Shown here: in pieces, positions 24,833 through 38,960 of the stretch
Layout: every line of letters starts with the position of its first letter
Position numbering within the stretch: the first letter of the stretch is position 1
NCBI RefSeq assembly: GCF_003672135.1
Contig: NC_039511.1
Coordinates: 4,180,464 to 4,244,463 of the forward strand
Direction of reading: 5' to 3'
DNA from: Ooceraea biroi
Taxonomy: Eukaryota > Arthropoda > Insecta > Hymenoptera > Formicidae
Length of the DNA stretch: 64,000 bases
Made by a program: the position numbers and the translations under genes
Notes under the pieces: model-generated
Databases searched by the model: none
Told to the model about the DNA's origin: nothing
What the model saw: only the letters and a program-made list of their open reading frames with translations

Positions 24833-27800
24833 CGGGATTTTCCTTGGGAATAATTCAGCCGATGGTGCCGCATGACTGAACTTCGGCGAACGGGAGGAAA
24901 GAAATCACGGGCGCAGTTTCGTGCCAGCGTACGGGACATTGGACCCCTGCCATATTTTTTAATTTGGCGGAGTGTTTTTGCCCTATTCACGGCCGAAGTT
25001 CGCGACGCTCGTTCATATCGGTAGCGCTCGTGAAAATCCGGTATCGCATATACGCGATACGACGTGCGAAAGGAAGAAAGAAAGCCGTAAGAGGGGAAAC
25101 GACGGTGCATTCGAGTGATTAAACGCGGGCTCGGGATTGACAGAATTTCTCGTATCAGTGCGCTTACGCGCATTAACGAGATAGCTTTTCAAACTTTCCG
25201 AGCTGGCGTTGGAAGGAAAACTTTGCTTTTCACAATTCCATTTAACCCTTAACGGATTAATAGTACTTTCCACGTTGTTATATTATGCAGCGTTATCGCA
25301 AACTCCAACGGAGTAGACGTATTCACGTTGATGAATCATCAGATGCGATAAAAGACTCTTTTGAAATTTGGACACCAACAAAGTTGCGAGCAGGAAAAAT
25401 GGCAGTGCATTTACTAGAAAAGAGATATGAGAGAATGTTATGCTGTAATAATGACTACTTGCAATATTTCGTTGTGTCAGAATGGTGACAGTCTCAAAAC
25501 ACTTTCTCGAGCAACAGGGAAAAACAGACGCTTGATACCGTATTTGAATACGAGCTCCGAGAGAAGTTCGACTTGACCTGTATAGCAGCGTCGTTACACG
25601 GCGTGCAGTTCTCGAAACTTTGGCGAGCTCATGCAAAAGTGTCTGTTTCAAACTTTCCACTGTCTTTCGCGTATTGCGATCAACAGTCGGCGGACTATCC
25701 GAGTCTTACAAATACCGGCACACATAGAAACCAACAATCGATCGTGTTGACCCGGTAAGAAACGATTTGCTTGAAAGTTTCAAACGGGCGGATCAGATAC
25801 CTTTATTGGCAATGCAAATGAAATCGGCAAACAGAACAGACGACAGGAATAACATTTGGGATCGCGGGGGCAAAAATATAAATGTCATTGCCTCGACTGG
25901 TCGACACTCACACACTCGCGCGAACTTGCACACCAATTATGATCTCCAATTTGAAGTGTGATTAATTACGGCCTAGCATTCATAAATCGCTTATGAGCCT
26001 ATTAAATTTGTCATCGCAAATCTATCCGTATTTAATAGTAATTACGATAGTATTCATAATCACACAGTTAACGTTGATTACTTCGTATAATGATTGATTC
26101 GTCAAGTCAGCTATAATTAATTGAGATTTGCTTTGACGTTCGTCGAATCATTCGCTTCCTCGCAAAATGTATACGTCCAACTTACGGAGATACTCATTAT
26201 ATTTAATTGATTCGATGAAATTATCCGGTATTAATCAGTCTTATATTTCACGGCGTTAATTGCACAAAAATATTAATACGGGCTCGAAATAAAGCAGTGT
26301 ATTGCGCTGACGCGTCAATACTGTCGCGACTTCCGTTTCGTCGGTATCGATATCGACACTGTCGTTATCCTTTCCCCGTTCACACTGCGTCTGTCATTCT
26401 CAATACTTAGAACGTCCGTCGGTGCGCGAACGCGCCAACAACGAGAAAAATCGCGGGTGTCAATTTCAATTTGACCAAATACACAACAACGAAGAAAGTA
26501 TCGTTGATCCCATCGATCAATAGCGACTCTCGTGCACATTCCGTCAATATAAACTCACAACCTCGGCCTATAGCTATTTCGCCTAACCGATATTTTTCAA
26601 AGCCACATTTGCCACCACGATTTTTTTATGTCGTATAGTATTTCTGCTTAATCGCACATATTTTTTACGATATACAACGATGCATATAGCACTTTTATAG
26701 CTGCAGGCTAATAATTTTCGAGCAAAAACAAACGCATCGATCGATCTGCCTACCTAAAACCCAGCGTATGTCCCTTTTTATTCGGTTTTATGTGCCTTTT
26801 TTCTGGTGACCACCGTGCTCAAGATTTGTTTAATTCCTTTTCTCCCTTATCATTCGATCCTCTCCTTTTTGCTATTCCCTCACCAAATTCTCGTGCCGTT
26901 CCGGAACCGTTCCGTAATCTTCCTTTCAATACCAAAGTATCCGTTTATCTAGATACGCCTACATCCTTTTCCCTTGATGTTCGCGCTTGGGAATTATCCG
27001 ATAAAATATAAGATACGCTGAGATAGTGCGTGACGGTACTCAGATTGCTTCCCCTGTGATTAATCGCGTTTACTGTAAGATACGTGAAAATTGTAGGGAG
27101 CCTGAAATAAAATGTCTCGACTGGGAACGCTTGAATAACACGGATTTATCGCGAAGCTTTTCGAATTTATCAACTTATTTATCACGATGAGAAACGACTA
27201 ACGTCCACATTTTATTCCTTAATGGACGATTAAAAATATTAACTTTGTAAAATCTCGATTCTTTCGAGCGAAATAATTCTGTGATAACTGTCTCGTGAAG
27301 TTTTTATCAAAGAATAATGATTTCTAACGTTCTCACTTTGTTAAAAAATTTATGATTAAGGCAACTACTGATTAAAGACACGCGGTGCACGTTCGGCCAA
27401 TTGTTCGCGAACCTGTCTGTCGCATCCGGTGCTGAGCCGATCCCGGATGGCGATTACAGACTGCGGATATAACGTCTAGAATCGTTAAACGGTCCCACAG
27501 AATGTCCCCGTGCAAAACTGTGAAGGGTTATCGGTGGATTCGGTGCGCTATTAAGGCAACTGAATCCAACGATTGAATGGAAACTTCCGAGAGACTTGCA
27601 GACCGTACAGTCGTACAAGTAATTAGGTTCTGCTTGGCCTGACTCGTGCACAGGCCCGGCACCTTTGAAAATCGCCCACGGTGCACACTGTCTGCTGCGC
27701 GCTTTGTTATCAGGACAATAATTCTACCTGAATATCGTTGTAAAGGAGTAACACGCCGGAATAACGGAGTGCCGTACAAACGGCAACACTTAATTAGATC

Positions 27801-30708
27801 TTGTCTTGCGCCCCCAAGCTGTATTATATACGTAAATACGTAAGCCATATTTAGCTCACGAGGCCATAATCCATTGTAGAGATCTATTTATCACAGACCG
27901 TGTCGGGATTATGCGTTCGCTTCGAACTCCGGCTGCTGCACTACTGCTGCAAGAGACGAGATCCGAACGGACATATATCAATTCCGGTTATCCGCAGGAT
28001 ATTATTTCTTATAAAAATGATGAATAAAAGTTCTATCTCTTTAGCAAAATGCGTAATATCTTCCTTCATTTCTCTTTATGTTTATTCCTAATGACAGCCA
28101 TCAGTAAACAATACTATTCATATTATCGATATCTTGACAACTTCGTAAAGAGAAGATCTGCTGCGAGATCCTCATAGAATCCGCAAATGGATCTCTTCGG
28201 AGGACGTGAGAAAATATCCTATCTACTCGTTTGAGAAATATAATGGAGTCGATATCCTGATTCGAGGGTAAGTGATTCTGTCTGATGACGTAAGCTATTA
28301 ATAATAAGCAGCTTCGATACGCGCTCGATGCGTCATATTTCATCACATTTTGACAGGATATGACCGGCGTTCTCTCTTTTTTCTTCTGCCTCGGATCAAA
28401 CTCGGTCAACTTCGTCCACGAATAGGCGACCATTCGATAGACGGCTCGCGGAGCGCGGCTGTGTGAGATACGCAGGACGGAATTATTATTTCGAAACATT
28501 TGCATCACAAAGTGCTTTATCGTTCGCCACGCCGGCGCTCGTGAAAGAGAGAAAAATGAAGCCGCGCGCGCGTGGGCTCGTGCGTTTGTTACGGTTCCGC
28601 TGTCTGCAACACTTCGCGCCGGGATGAACCGTTTTCGAGAGAGACCCCAGACTCAACCCCGCATGAAAAATGCATTCGGCGCATACCGGCATCGCGACGG
28701 CGGACCGAAATTAACATCCCGATTGTGCGCCGGCACGTTATAGATTTCATTAACTGGCCAGCCTGAAACGAGTTGCGGTGGATAGATGAACGCCCCGACA
28801 TCGATCGATCAGAGGCGAAATTGGCGCGGGATACACGACGGACTTGTGCCGGCTGATCATGCAGGACTGCAAAACACTGCGCGACCGATTGATCCGGAAT
28901 TACGAATTTTAGTCGACTCCGTATTGGCATTTCCCTTTTATATCGGGTAACTTTCCTGCGCTTTCCTGATGGATACCCGGCTCTACGTCGACGCGCGTTG
29001 ATCCCGCGCGTGATTGATACCTGAATTCGCGGCTCGCCGTGGATTGATCGCTCGTGAGTATTGTAAACGCTTGAGATGCGATCGACACAGTCGAGTGGAT
29101 AAAGCGAGAATGATATAAGGGCGCAATATTTATTCTTGCTATACGTGCGTACGTCTTCGATTTGGAAGTGTAAACGTTTTTCTCCGCGTCATCTCAGGGG
29201 CTGCCACGCTTTCTATTTATTTTTGGGCACCGCCATTCTTTTCGCGTATGATTCTACGGTTCGAACAATGATAGATCGGCATACGCGCCAAGTTTCGGAT
29301 GGGTCAGAAATTCTTGAATCTCGAAGAGTAACTGCAATTTTGTGCGATACAAGTCATTCGATACTCTAAAAGAATATTTTATAAAACGTATGTATGTATA
29401 CATATGCTGATTTGATATCGATTTAATCCACGGCTCGTAGTGTACCATTAGGTCAAAGTGCATCACACTCGAAAGGAAAAACACAGTCAATGCGTATTTG
29501 CTGCGCGTAATATCAATACATGAGGGAAACCGCAAATTAAGTCAATTCCTCGATTCCATTACTAAACGTTTGCGATGAATTACATTCATCTCGTTTTATA
29601 ATCATGCGGCATTTTTTAAGAGAGAGAGTGTGTATTATATAAAATAATCGTATTTTATATGCCTGAAAATAGAATAAAATATTACAAGAAATAAGTTACC
29701 GTATTGTTACGTTTCGCAACACTAAATTATTCATCAGACATCGCGGCACCTTCATAATAACATCCTAATTACATTAAGGTCGAATAAATGTGCTGTATAT
29801 TCGAACGACGCAGGCTCGTAACTCGATTATGTACGCATAAGAAAATAGAGCAATATGGTGGGTGCGGTTCACTCGACTATACAGCGTAACACCACCACTT
29901 TACAGTGAACGGCCAACTCGGTCGCTTTAAACATTGTCCGCAACTGACCGGCATTACCCGCGAAGTAGAAAAAGCTGCAAACAGGCTTTCAGCTTCCTTT
30001 GAAGAATTAACGTCTCGGTTGTGCGCTCTCCGATTGATCTGTTTACTTCGTTATTTTCGATTCGATTTATAATTGCCAACGCTTGTATTTTCAGCTGACG
30101 AAATTCGATATATATATAATATATTTGTTATCGCTTCTCTCTCCTTTTGTCTCTCTTTTTCTTTTCTCTTTGTTTACGCGAGAGATAGCAGCTCATAAAA
30201 TTAATGACAATATTCATAAGATACAAAACTCTGAATTATTAATGAGCTGTTTGCGAACGATTATGCAGAGAGTGCTCCACTTTCACCATTATTTTTTAAT
30301 GGCGCATCCCGGACGGTTCAGACTGGATTTCTCCTTAGTGCGGGAATGTCGAGAGAGATCATCATTCATCGCGACTCTCCACCTGTACCGAATTCAACTA
30401 CGATCTGTTATTCCATCCAATTATCAACCATTACACTCGCACTTGAGTGGGCACATGCACATTGCGTTGTCACACGTATATTTTATTTTAAGCATCGTAA
30501 CTTTCCGCGTCACTTTCCGTGTGCAACGTTCTCTGAATCAAGTTTTCGCAACGCATTCCAGTTCACAGCTCAAAACTAACTTTCGTAACGCGAGCCACCG
30601 CAAAAACTTATGATGGATATAAGAATTTCATAATTACCAAGTACTATACCATGTACCATTATGACACCGACGAGCGGTAATGATTATGATGCTTGTGCGA
30701 ATTACACG

Positions 30709-30863
30709 AATTACGTAATAGCTTGACTTTAAGAAGAGACAAACGTTGATCGAATCGATTAATCGATTAATTGCAGTGGATACACAAATTACGTAATAGC
30801 TTGACTTTAAGAAGGGACAAACGTTGATCGAATCAATTAATCGGTTAATTGCGGTGGATACAT
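30709..30863. repeat. 78-bp tandem duplication
   Basis: The unit beginning AATTACGTAATAGCTTGACT at 30709 is repeated directly at 30787, with a handful of substitutions between the two copies. Each unit itself contains short inverted motifs around ATCGATTAAT. No ORF spans it. Confidence 0.9.
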
Positions 30864-31330
30864 AAGGACCATTGCAAATTAAGAGAGCTCAGTATCGGAG
30901 CTCAGCCCTGTTGATGCGGACTGCAATGTCTGCGAAACGTCGGCACCAAGCTGTTATGGAACGCGGTATCTATCCGGAAGCCATCAGTACGTACATAATA
31001 GCCTCTTTTAACCGATTCGACGAAACCTCGATTTAATAATGAAATACTGTTTTATTCACGACGACACAGCGGTTCGGCAATGTTTTCAAGTATAAACGAA
31101 TCCGCGAATTTCGGAAATTGACCACGCGAGCATCATTAAAACTCATCATAAACAAACGGTGAGGACTCGAGCTTTCAGAGGGTGGGCCGCGGCCGGAAAT
31201 TGATCCCCCTCGTCCATCGATATCCCGTCTCCTACGCTCCTGAATTTTTATATCGCGGTTGGAGCTAGTAACCTGATTAAACACTCCATATAATTTAACG
31301 GCAGTTACCGGCCGACGAAATAACGCATCT

Positions 31331-31342
31331 CCCCCCCCCCCC
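31331..31342. repeat. Run of 12 C
   Basis: An uninterrupted homopolymer of C, mildly unusual and prone to length errors in sequencing. Confidence 0.9.
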
Positions 31343-33132
31343 GCGGTCGCAATTGGGTGTTAAAGTGTAGAAATGGAGTTTGTCGGAGCATCCCTCTTCT
31401 TTCCCTCTTTCCCTCATCCCGTGCGTGGTCTCATCGCTGAGAAACGCATTACCTCGATAATAAGACTTTACAAGCGTGATTAGTGTGCTCACGCAATTTT
31501 TCTTTTTTTTATACCCTCATCTTGCCGGTGATTCGCGTTTATGCGAAAGTCGGTCGCTCCACTTTTATTTTGCTATTAAAAAGGTGATAATCGACGCGAG
31601 TTAAACGCATATAATAGCTAATGAAATAAGAGAATTTTGAAGCTAGAGATTACCTATTAAGGACCTTCACGTAGGATGAAAGTTTCCACACGATTTATCC
31701 CCGCGTAATTGCAAATAGTTTCGCTCTTTGGTATATTATCGCGATTAAAGCTCTCCAAAGTCGTTAAACTGCGCACGTCGTGATGAAGCGGACGAAACGC
31801 TCGACAACGTCGAATATTAAGTGACAATTAGTCGGCAATTCGACTGTTCCGCTCTTTTACGTATCCATTAAAAGGAATTACGACAGATGTGCCGATATTT
31901 TATACATGGATTACGGTAAATATAATAAATATGCTGCTTGAAATTTTCTGACAATTTGCATATCCGATATCAGCTCACGTTCTTTCGCGCGTGCAAACAA
32001 TATTAATGCTACAAACGGTTTTCATGTTCGGCGGCGTTCGACAGCCATCTATTTCGCTATGCTTATCGGCTACCATTTATTCGATCCATCCTCCGGCCGC
32101 ATCTGTATGCAGCAATCAATCAAGAAAGAAAGTTCTCGCGAGGTTCTTCGAGAGAATCGCGTCGAGGCGAACCAGCGCGACGAGCTGCAAACTGAATACA
32201 GCACGGTAGAGAGAGAGCCGGACATTAATTCGAATGTAAATTTCATCCGGGGCACAGACGCCCAGCAGGTAGGTAGATCATAAATTTGAATAATATCAAT
32301 ATAATCCCGGTCGCTAAATCACACGCCGTCGAACATGGGCGAGACAATTGATTGACGATGACATCCCCTTCCCCTCGTCTCTAACGGCACTTCTTATAAT
32401 CGCCCTGTATTACCACTACTGAAGCATGATGACAATCTCTTCGATCAACACTTTTAATCTACTCGTCGATCTCTCCTCCGAAAAATATTTTACACTTTTT
32501 CGACATCGAAACGAAAGGAAGATAAAAATGGGATAATGTAAGAGTGATTCTCATTTACATTCCGACGGATGATTGTTTTCATTTATGATTTCAATGTAAA
32601 TCAGTGAATTTATCGTCGCAAAACGACATCGAGAATGACGACGTACGCGGAAACGCTGGCGCATCAGCAGGTTTCGACCGTTCGCTCGCGCACGCATTTC
32701 CATAGAAACCCGAGTTCGTTCAACACGCCGGAAGTGTCGCGCTTTATCCGGAAATGTCGCGGCAACGACGAAACGACTCGGCCGAACCGTAAATGAGAAC
32801 TTTCCCCTCATACCCCGCGCGCACCCCCGTGATACTCGTCGAAAATTGAAAAAAGCTATAGTTCCGCTGTCGTCGGCGGTTTCGACGCGGAAGCTTTGAT
32901 GGGAGTTCAACGATTTTTCATCGTCATTTGTACAAGTTATCGCAGCCTTTGTTGGCCAAGGGTCATTCTTCAAAATTATCAGCTGAAAAGGAAGCATCGC
33001 GTACCAACGTAGTGTACACGATCGACAATATTTCGCGTTGACGATCCTGGTCGCGGTATACAACGGGTGGCTATAAAACCCAAACTAGGGGAGAAAATGC
33101 GAAAAAGAGAAGGAAAGAGAGCAAGAAATAAA

Positions 33133-33134
<2 letters not shown>

Positions 33135-33163
<29 letters not shown>
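33135..33163. repeat. (GA)n microsatellite
   Basis: A nearly pure GA dinucleotide run. Short ORFs read through it on both strands and are low-complexity artefacts. Confidence 0.9.
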
Positions 33164-33169
<6 letters not shown>

Positions 33170-36100
33170 CGGAAAAATTCGTGACACAAATGCAAACGGA
33201 TTTATTGCACACGTCGCGCACGCGCGCACGTACGCATGTAGGAAGTATGATAAAGTGCACTTTAAATCCTGTCCTAAATCGTACGCGCGGACAACACACA
33301 CGCAAAGACACCGTCGACCTGAAAGCTAGATCACGACTGCACTACGAAATTCTTTTTGTGCGTAGTGAATCGAACAGAGCAATCTCGAAAAAAGGGATTC
33401 TTTAAATAATAAATTACCTTTGAGAACTCAAAAAACATCTTTTATCATAAAACAGAGGATTATGTAAAAACGGAACTCTTTTAATAATTCCTCACTTTTG
33501 AGGATACGTTGTAAAAATTGGAAAACCGTTACGCGAGTGAAGTTTTAACTAAATTGTTTGGCTCCGCGTTTTTATTTTGAAACTAATACATAAAAATGCT
33601 GGAATATTGTTTTACTTTACCTACACGCTTGTTTTATTCGGAAACACAATATACGGTTAGAATAAGATTGCATTTGTAGTTGAATATCGAAAAAAGTGCG
33701 AAATATTCGCGAGTTTGGCTTTTATACTCATCAATCTTCCGCTACTTTAGCGATAAGAATAACGGCATCATGTTTTGCATTCTTCCATACTCCGCGTGAG
33801 AACATTTTTCGTTTGCAATCTAAATAAGTGGAATACCGTGGCCTGACACGATAGTGACAGAAAGGAAGAAGTATGATGCAAAGAACTGTGAAAATTCTAC
33901 ATTATTTCTACGATGTCGCGGAATGCAACCCATTCTTTTATTGCAAGCAAAGAAAGTGGATACGAATACGCGTAAACAGCAACATTTTATTATTTACTGT
34001 CAAACCCCGTCTAAAATTGCTTTTATCACGGTCACATATACGTCAACGTCAAAATACGACGATTACGCTCTAGAGACATTACTTCTAATACATTACGCAC
34101 CTCTTTTCACTTCCAGCATAAAACCGACGGCATTGACGCGAAAGCATAACTTCTGCAATATTCAAACACTCGGCACCACATAACACGCAAACGCTTTTGT
34201 TTCCTACGATTACATTAATATCGATCGGTAAAAGAAAAATTTAATATTTACCATGTTAGTTAACATTTAACATTGATAGAAGAGCAGTTCAAACACGTAT
34301 AGATAATCATATAAAGACTTATGAAACGTTCTATGGTACAATTCACATCGTTTGTGCAGACAAAAATAACGGATACACTAGCGAGCGGGTAACAGACATT
34401 ACGCACATTTACTGTGGAAGACTACGCTCGGATGATTTGAAAAAACTCGCCAATTGTTTCTAACTTAAGAATACTTTAGCTACGTCAAAGTATGGATATT
34501 TAATTTTACAAACTGAAAAAGTTTAGTGAACGATAACCCGAGCGAAAACCTGTCATTAAAGCTTAATCTAGTTATCGTGTGACGCTCCGTATATGATTTG
34601 TCGAGGGAACGTTAATATATTAAGAAACGGCTCAATGTAAAAGAAACATCTGCAAGCGATTGATCTATCTTGGAAAAATCTTAAATCATCGCCGAATGAG
34701 GGCCGAGCGGACGCACTGGAAGTAGAAGAGGAAAAGAGAGGTCAGACAAGCGTGGCAGGAGGACTACGCCCAGGCCTTCTCTCCGCCCCTTGAAAGCACT
34801 CCGACGTTTTCGCATGACTTCGTAGGAGCTTTCGGGTGGCTTTTCCTGGAGAAAAGTTCGGGGAAGAGGCAATTTATCCTTCGCTTCGAGTAAGGACGCG
34901 GGCGTCGCGGAGAAATAGCCTCAGCGTGTATTTAACTAGAGGGGCTGAGCTCGATCGATCGATCGTTCATTTTTTCACGCGAGTTGCTCGGAGTCACTCG
35001 TAAGTGAAACACACGGGACTTTCATCTGGCGCACCAATTGAAATCGACAAGCATCAAATCGATAATCAAGTTATAACTTGACCGAAGAAAGAGATAGAGA
35101 AAGAGAGTAAACTTTTCTTTCAATATGCGTCACGTGACTCGGCAGTCTCGACAGGTGAAAAACTCCATGGGAATGCAACTGAGACTTGTAGCGATCGTAG
35201 TAGCGTGATTTATGTCAACCTTGCTTGATCAAACGGAAGAAACGCGATGAAAGCTCTTCGAAACGATATAACGACATAAAAAGGGTCGCTGGGAATTTTT
35301 CAGGCGAAAATATCAGAAATCGCCGAAAGTTATTCAATGTTTCTTATTGCGAGAGAAATTCACCTACGGTTTTACTCAGTTTCTTAAGCACGAACCATTT
35401 CTCGCGAGCATCGCGCTACGGAAATTAAGTCTTTAATAACCGAATAAACTGACGAAGATAATTTCTTAAAACGAACTCTCCTAAGAGAAAGGTTTCAACG
35501 AAGTTTTATTCAAAAATACCTGTACTTCAAAATCATATTTCAATATTGAACTGGCATTAACGAACATTTTCCACCAGTATTAATAGTATTTTATAACATG
35601 ATAGACACATTCAAGTATTAATCAATATTCTGCATAATCGAATTTTTTAGAAAAAATTTCAGACTATGAAAATATCAAATAAACTGACAATATATAAAAA
35701 ATGAATTCCTGATATCCGAATAACCCGATTCCGGTACACGCAATTTTACTCCGAAAGTGTCGATTAACAACTCTGCAAACTTTATCAGCGCAGAATGCCG
35801 GCCGGTAACAAATACCGTGAAAATACATCAAGGGAAATGCATTAAATGATTATGGACAACATCGGGTCAGACCGATTGACCGTATTCAACGTCCACGGAG
35901 GACAGACAGCTCTCTCGCGTTACAAAAAGCCAACGGGGATCGCGGGGATCGGCCATTTCTAAGCGCGTCACTACGAAGGGAGTGGGCGAAAGTACCGGAA
36001 AGCGTACTCACGTTGCTATCCCGGCGGGTGGGCACATTGCCCGCGAGCGTCGATGAGGAGTAACGCTGAAGGACGAGCTACCGTACCCCGGGCGTCCTAT

Positions 36101-36599
36101 GTACCGAACACGAGGACTTGGCGCGCCGTGCCGATTTACCCGCAGCAGTCCCCTGTCCTCGCCGCGTGGACGTAGCACACCCGCACATATCCCCGACGTG
36201 GTTGTCGTCGTCGTCGCTGTTACCGCCGTAATCGTCGTCCTCGTCCCCGTCCGCGTCCGCGCCGCCGTCGTCGTCGTCCTCGTCCTCGTCACCGTCGTCG
36301 CCGCGGTTGCCGCGATCGCCGCGATCGCCGTCGTCGCGTACGTCGTCGTTCCGCGCCGTAACGAGCAACTGTCGTCGACGCGCGCCCCGCCAGCCGGGTA
36401 AATGGCCTTCGGTAGTCACCCGGTGGTCGACCGCACTGCGGATACGCGTAGGCAAACGGCCGGCCGGCCGGCAGCAGTAACCCGTAACACGAGGGATCGG
36501 TAGACGGCGCACCAACACACCAGCACCCACCAGACGCACCACCGACGGATATAGATAGCCCCGAAAGGGAGAGATCCGGACGGCACAACAGCACTGCTT

Positions 36600-37436
36600 C
36601 TAACGATTGAGGAGGTGACGCGCGACCGTTGCCTCCGCTACCAGGGCATCGATGGTCCGAGGAACGAGGAACTTCCGGGGGCAGCGACAACAACGGCAAG
36701 CACAACTGCCATCTTCAACATCGTCGTCAGCGTCGCCAGGGCCATCGACATCGTCGTCAGCATCTTGCTCGGCGCGGGCGTCATCTTCGTCGTCGCGATC
36801 GTCGTCGTCGTCATCGTCGTCATTATCGTCGTCGTCGAGTTCCTCGGTAGCGGCGCGATCCTCGTGCTGGCAGTAGTCGTAGTCGTAGCGGTCGCACTCG
36901 CAGCGATCATCGGCATCACGCTCCTCCTCGTCGTCGTTGTAATCGCGGTAACCGGGCTCGCGCGCGGCCTCCTCGGTCCCTTCGTCATGCTCGTGGGACG
37001 GGAATTCCGTGACGCCGGCCAGCTCGCCATACCCCACGGAATTCAGCGGCCCCAGCCAGCCGCCGCCAAGTCGACGACTGCGGATTACTTTGGCCTCCCG
37101 GTGCTGCGCCGACGATCGGTAGTTCCACCCGACAATGCGATCCGACAACAACCACCACCACCGTACGACCGGACGTCGCGCCGATATCACGCGCGGCGAC
37201 GACGTGACCCTTCCGCCGCCACCACCACCCCGGTCGCACGATTCTTCCGGTACGGTTGCTCGCCGCCCTCGACGACGTATTCCAGTTATATGCGAACGAC
37301 GATGCGGCACACGCGGCAACCCGCATAAGCGGCGGCCGCCTCTTCCACGAGGCCGACGACGATCATTCACCCAGAGAGCACCCACTACACCACCACCACC
37401 ACCACCACCACCACCACTGCCATTACCACTGGCCAC
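36600..37436 (-). CDS. Doubtful 278-codon acidic low-complexity ORF
   Basis: An open frame on the - strand starts with a Met followed by a Gly-rich run, continues through an Arg-rich segment and ends in a strongly Asp/Glu-rich part (about residues 155-240) coded by GAC/GAT repeats. Its length without a stop owes much to the high GC content and trinucleotide repeats. The antisense + frame is open over almost the same stretch with a Val-rich product, which shows how little openness means here. No domain is recognised. It could be part of a 5' exon of the presumed - strand gene, or untranslated. Confidence 0.15.
   Translation of the reverse strand: MASGNGSGGGGGGGGGVVGALWVNDRRRPRGRGGRRLCGLPRVPHRRSHITGIRRRGRRATVPEESCDRGGGGGGRVTSSPRVISARRPVVRWWWLLSDRIVGWNYRSSAQHREAKVIRSRRLGGGWLGPLNSVGYGELAGVTEFPSHEHDEGTEEAAREPGYRDYNDDEEERDADDRCECDRYDYDYCQHEDRAATEELDDDDNDDDDDDDDRDDEDDARAEQDADDDVDGPGDADDDVEDGSCACRCCRCPRKFLVPRTIDALVAEATVARHLLNR
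37388..37418. repeat. (CAC)n trinucleotide run
   Basis: About ten consecutive CAC/ACC units, coding Gly on the - strand in one frame and His on + in another. It lies inside the GC-rich island. Confidence 0.9.
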
Positions 37437-38960
37437 CTCGACGAAGCCACGCTGACCTCCTCGAAGACCTCCTGTCTTCTCGACACACCTTGCTCCTCTC
37501 TATCCTTTCACTTCCAGGCTTCTTTTTCTCTTTCTTCTTTCTCGAGCAATCTATCTGCTGCCTATCGTCGTTCTCTCTTCTGATCGGCTCGCGTATTCGG
37601 GACATCTAGCCGACCAAACGAAACGCCACTAATCCACCGACCGTACGGGGCATCCCGATCAACATCGGACACCGCTCGGCCTCCTCCTTCATGATTCCGG
37701 CTGCTGTGTTTCGAGCTTTCGCTGGCCGCATTTGACACAAGCCGCCACCACGTTCAGCTCACACCACCTTCCGCGACTGTTGCCTGGCCCGACATACGGC
37801 GTTTCACCGTTTCCACTCGCGATCCGCTACCGTCTGTTTCGTACTCCTGGCGGATCCCAGCTGCGGTACTCTCCCTCGTATCTCCGTCTTTGCCTCGGTC
37901 TCCTTCCTCGGTGCCGTGCTCTACGCGCGTACGTACATGCGTGCTCACGCGAGTCCCGCTGTAGATGTTGCCAGTGTCGCGTACGTGCGTGCTTGCGTAT
38001 AGTACGTATGTGCGTGTGCGTCACTCAGTCAGTCACCATACTCTCCCGTCGCGCGCGTTCTCCCGATCCTTGCACCGTTGCGGGTCCTGCACCAGGGAGT
38101 CGTGTCGGTGCAGCAGGCAGGCAGGCACTCCCAGGACGTGTCTCTCTCTCTGGCAATGTTCCGACCGAGCAACCCACCTTAGCACTGACGCTCTGCCCGT
38201 TTCGGGGGGTGTTGTGGCGAGAGAGCCGTGCCTCTCTCTCTTTCTCTCTCGCGCTTTCCTCTCTTCCTCTTTCACCCGCGCACACCCTCTTTCCTTCTCG
38301 CTCTCCTCCTCGCCCTCGTCGGTCACTCTCTCGCTCCCGCTCCTGCGTCCTATCGCTCTCCCTCTCTCTCTCTCTTTCCCTCTCGCTCTTCTACCCTACG
38401 CCGCCTCGTTCTCCGCTCCACGGTTAGAGTCTCTCTCCGGTTAGAGCCCCGCCGCACAAGCCACCCTGCGCCCCGGGAGCCAATACCAACCCATGTGGAA
38501 GCCCCGACGCGAGACGTCGGCGATGACTTGCGAAGTCGACCGAATCCAGCCGAGCCGCCACCCCTCTTTCCCACTCGTCCTGACACCCTGTGTCGAGAGC
38601 GAGAGGGCCAGCGGACACCCTACCACGCAGGTGCCGCCCCTGAAAGCTCGCCAAGCCCGCAAAACACGACGCACGGCCATGTGGCAGCACCGACAGGACC
38701 GGCTACGGGAACGCTCGAGCTTGCACGATTCGCCCTCGATATAACGCCCAGACCATGTGGAAACCTCGAGGCAGCGACGCGCCGACAGGGACGTACCCGC
38801 ACTCGTGCGTCTATCTCGTCATCCCCGTGTCGTCCGAATAAGCGCGAAGGGATCGTCGCCGACGCCAACACCGTCGCACGTCCTGGCGAGGCACGCTCGC
38901 ACGCGTGACAACGGTACTCGCGCGCTTACAATCGGCCTGGTTAGACGTCGACGTATGTAA

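Larger units (their letters stand above)
22461..36011. other. Long gene-free stretch, no exon recognised
   Basis: About 13.5 kb without a recognisable gene. A GA-rich tract lies at about 22780-22850 and GC-richer patches at about 22900-23260 and 28550-28900; their short ORFs overlap on both strands and show no family motif. A perfect hairpin lies at 24795-24832, a 78-bp tandem duplication at 30709-30863, a run of 12 C at 31331-31342 and a (GA)n run at about 33135-33163. The stretch is probably intergenic or intronic. Confidence 0.55.
36012..38960 (-). promoter_or_regulatory. GC/CpG-rich island, probable promoter and first exon of an unidentified gene
   Basis: About 3 kb of strongly GC- and CpG-rich sequence stands out from AT-rich flanks. 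At its left edge the - strand reads AGCAAC|GTGAGTACG, a good splice donor (GT at 36011-36010), as expected at the end of a first exon transcribed leftward. The left half carries GTC/GAC trinucleotide repeats (about 36200-36330 and 36710-36840) and a (CAC)n run (about 37388-37418). The right half (about 37900-38400) is CT-rich on +, that is GA-rich on -. Such layouts are common at promoters of long regulated insect genes. No downstream exon was identified, so both gene and direction are inference. Confidence 0.4.

Noticed and set aside
36615..37328. 237-codon + strand ORF rich in Val/Ile, looking like many membrane segments
   Set aside because: It is the mirror of the Asp/Glu-rich - strand frame over GTC/GAC trinucleotide repeats. 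The hydrophobicity follows from reading the repeat on the other strand, not from a membrane protein.
37732..38908. Several Ser/Leu/Arg-rich ORFs of 80-230 codons on both strands
   Set aside because: They read through CT-rich and GC-rich low-complexity sequence in overlapping frames on both strands, with no domain and no favoured frame.
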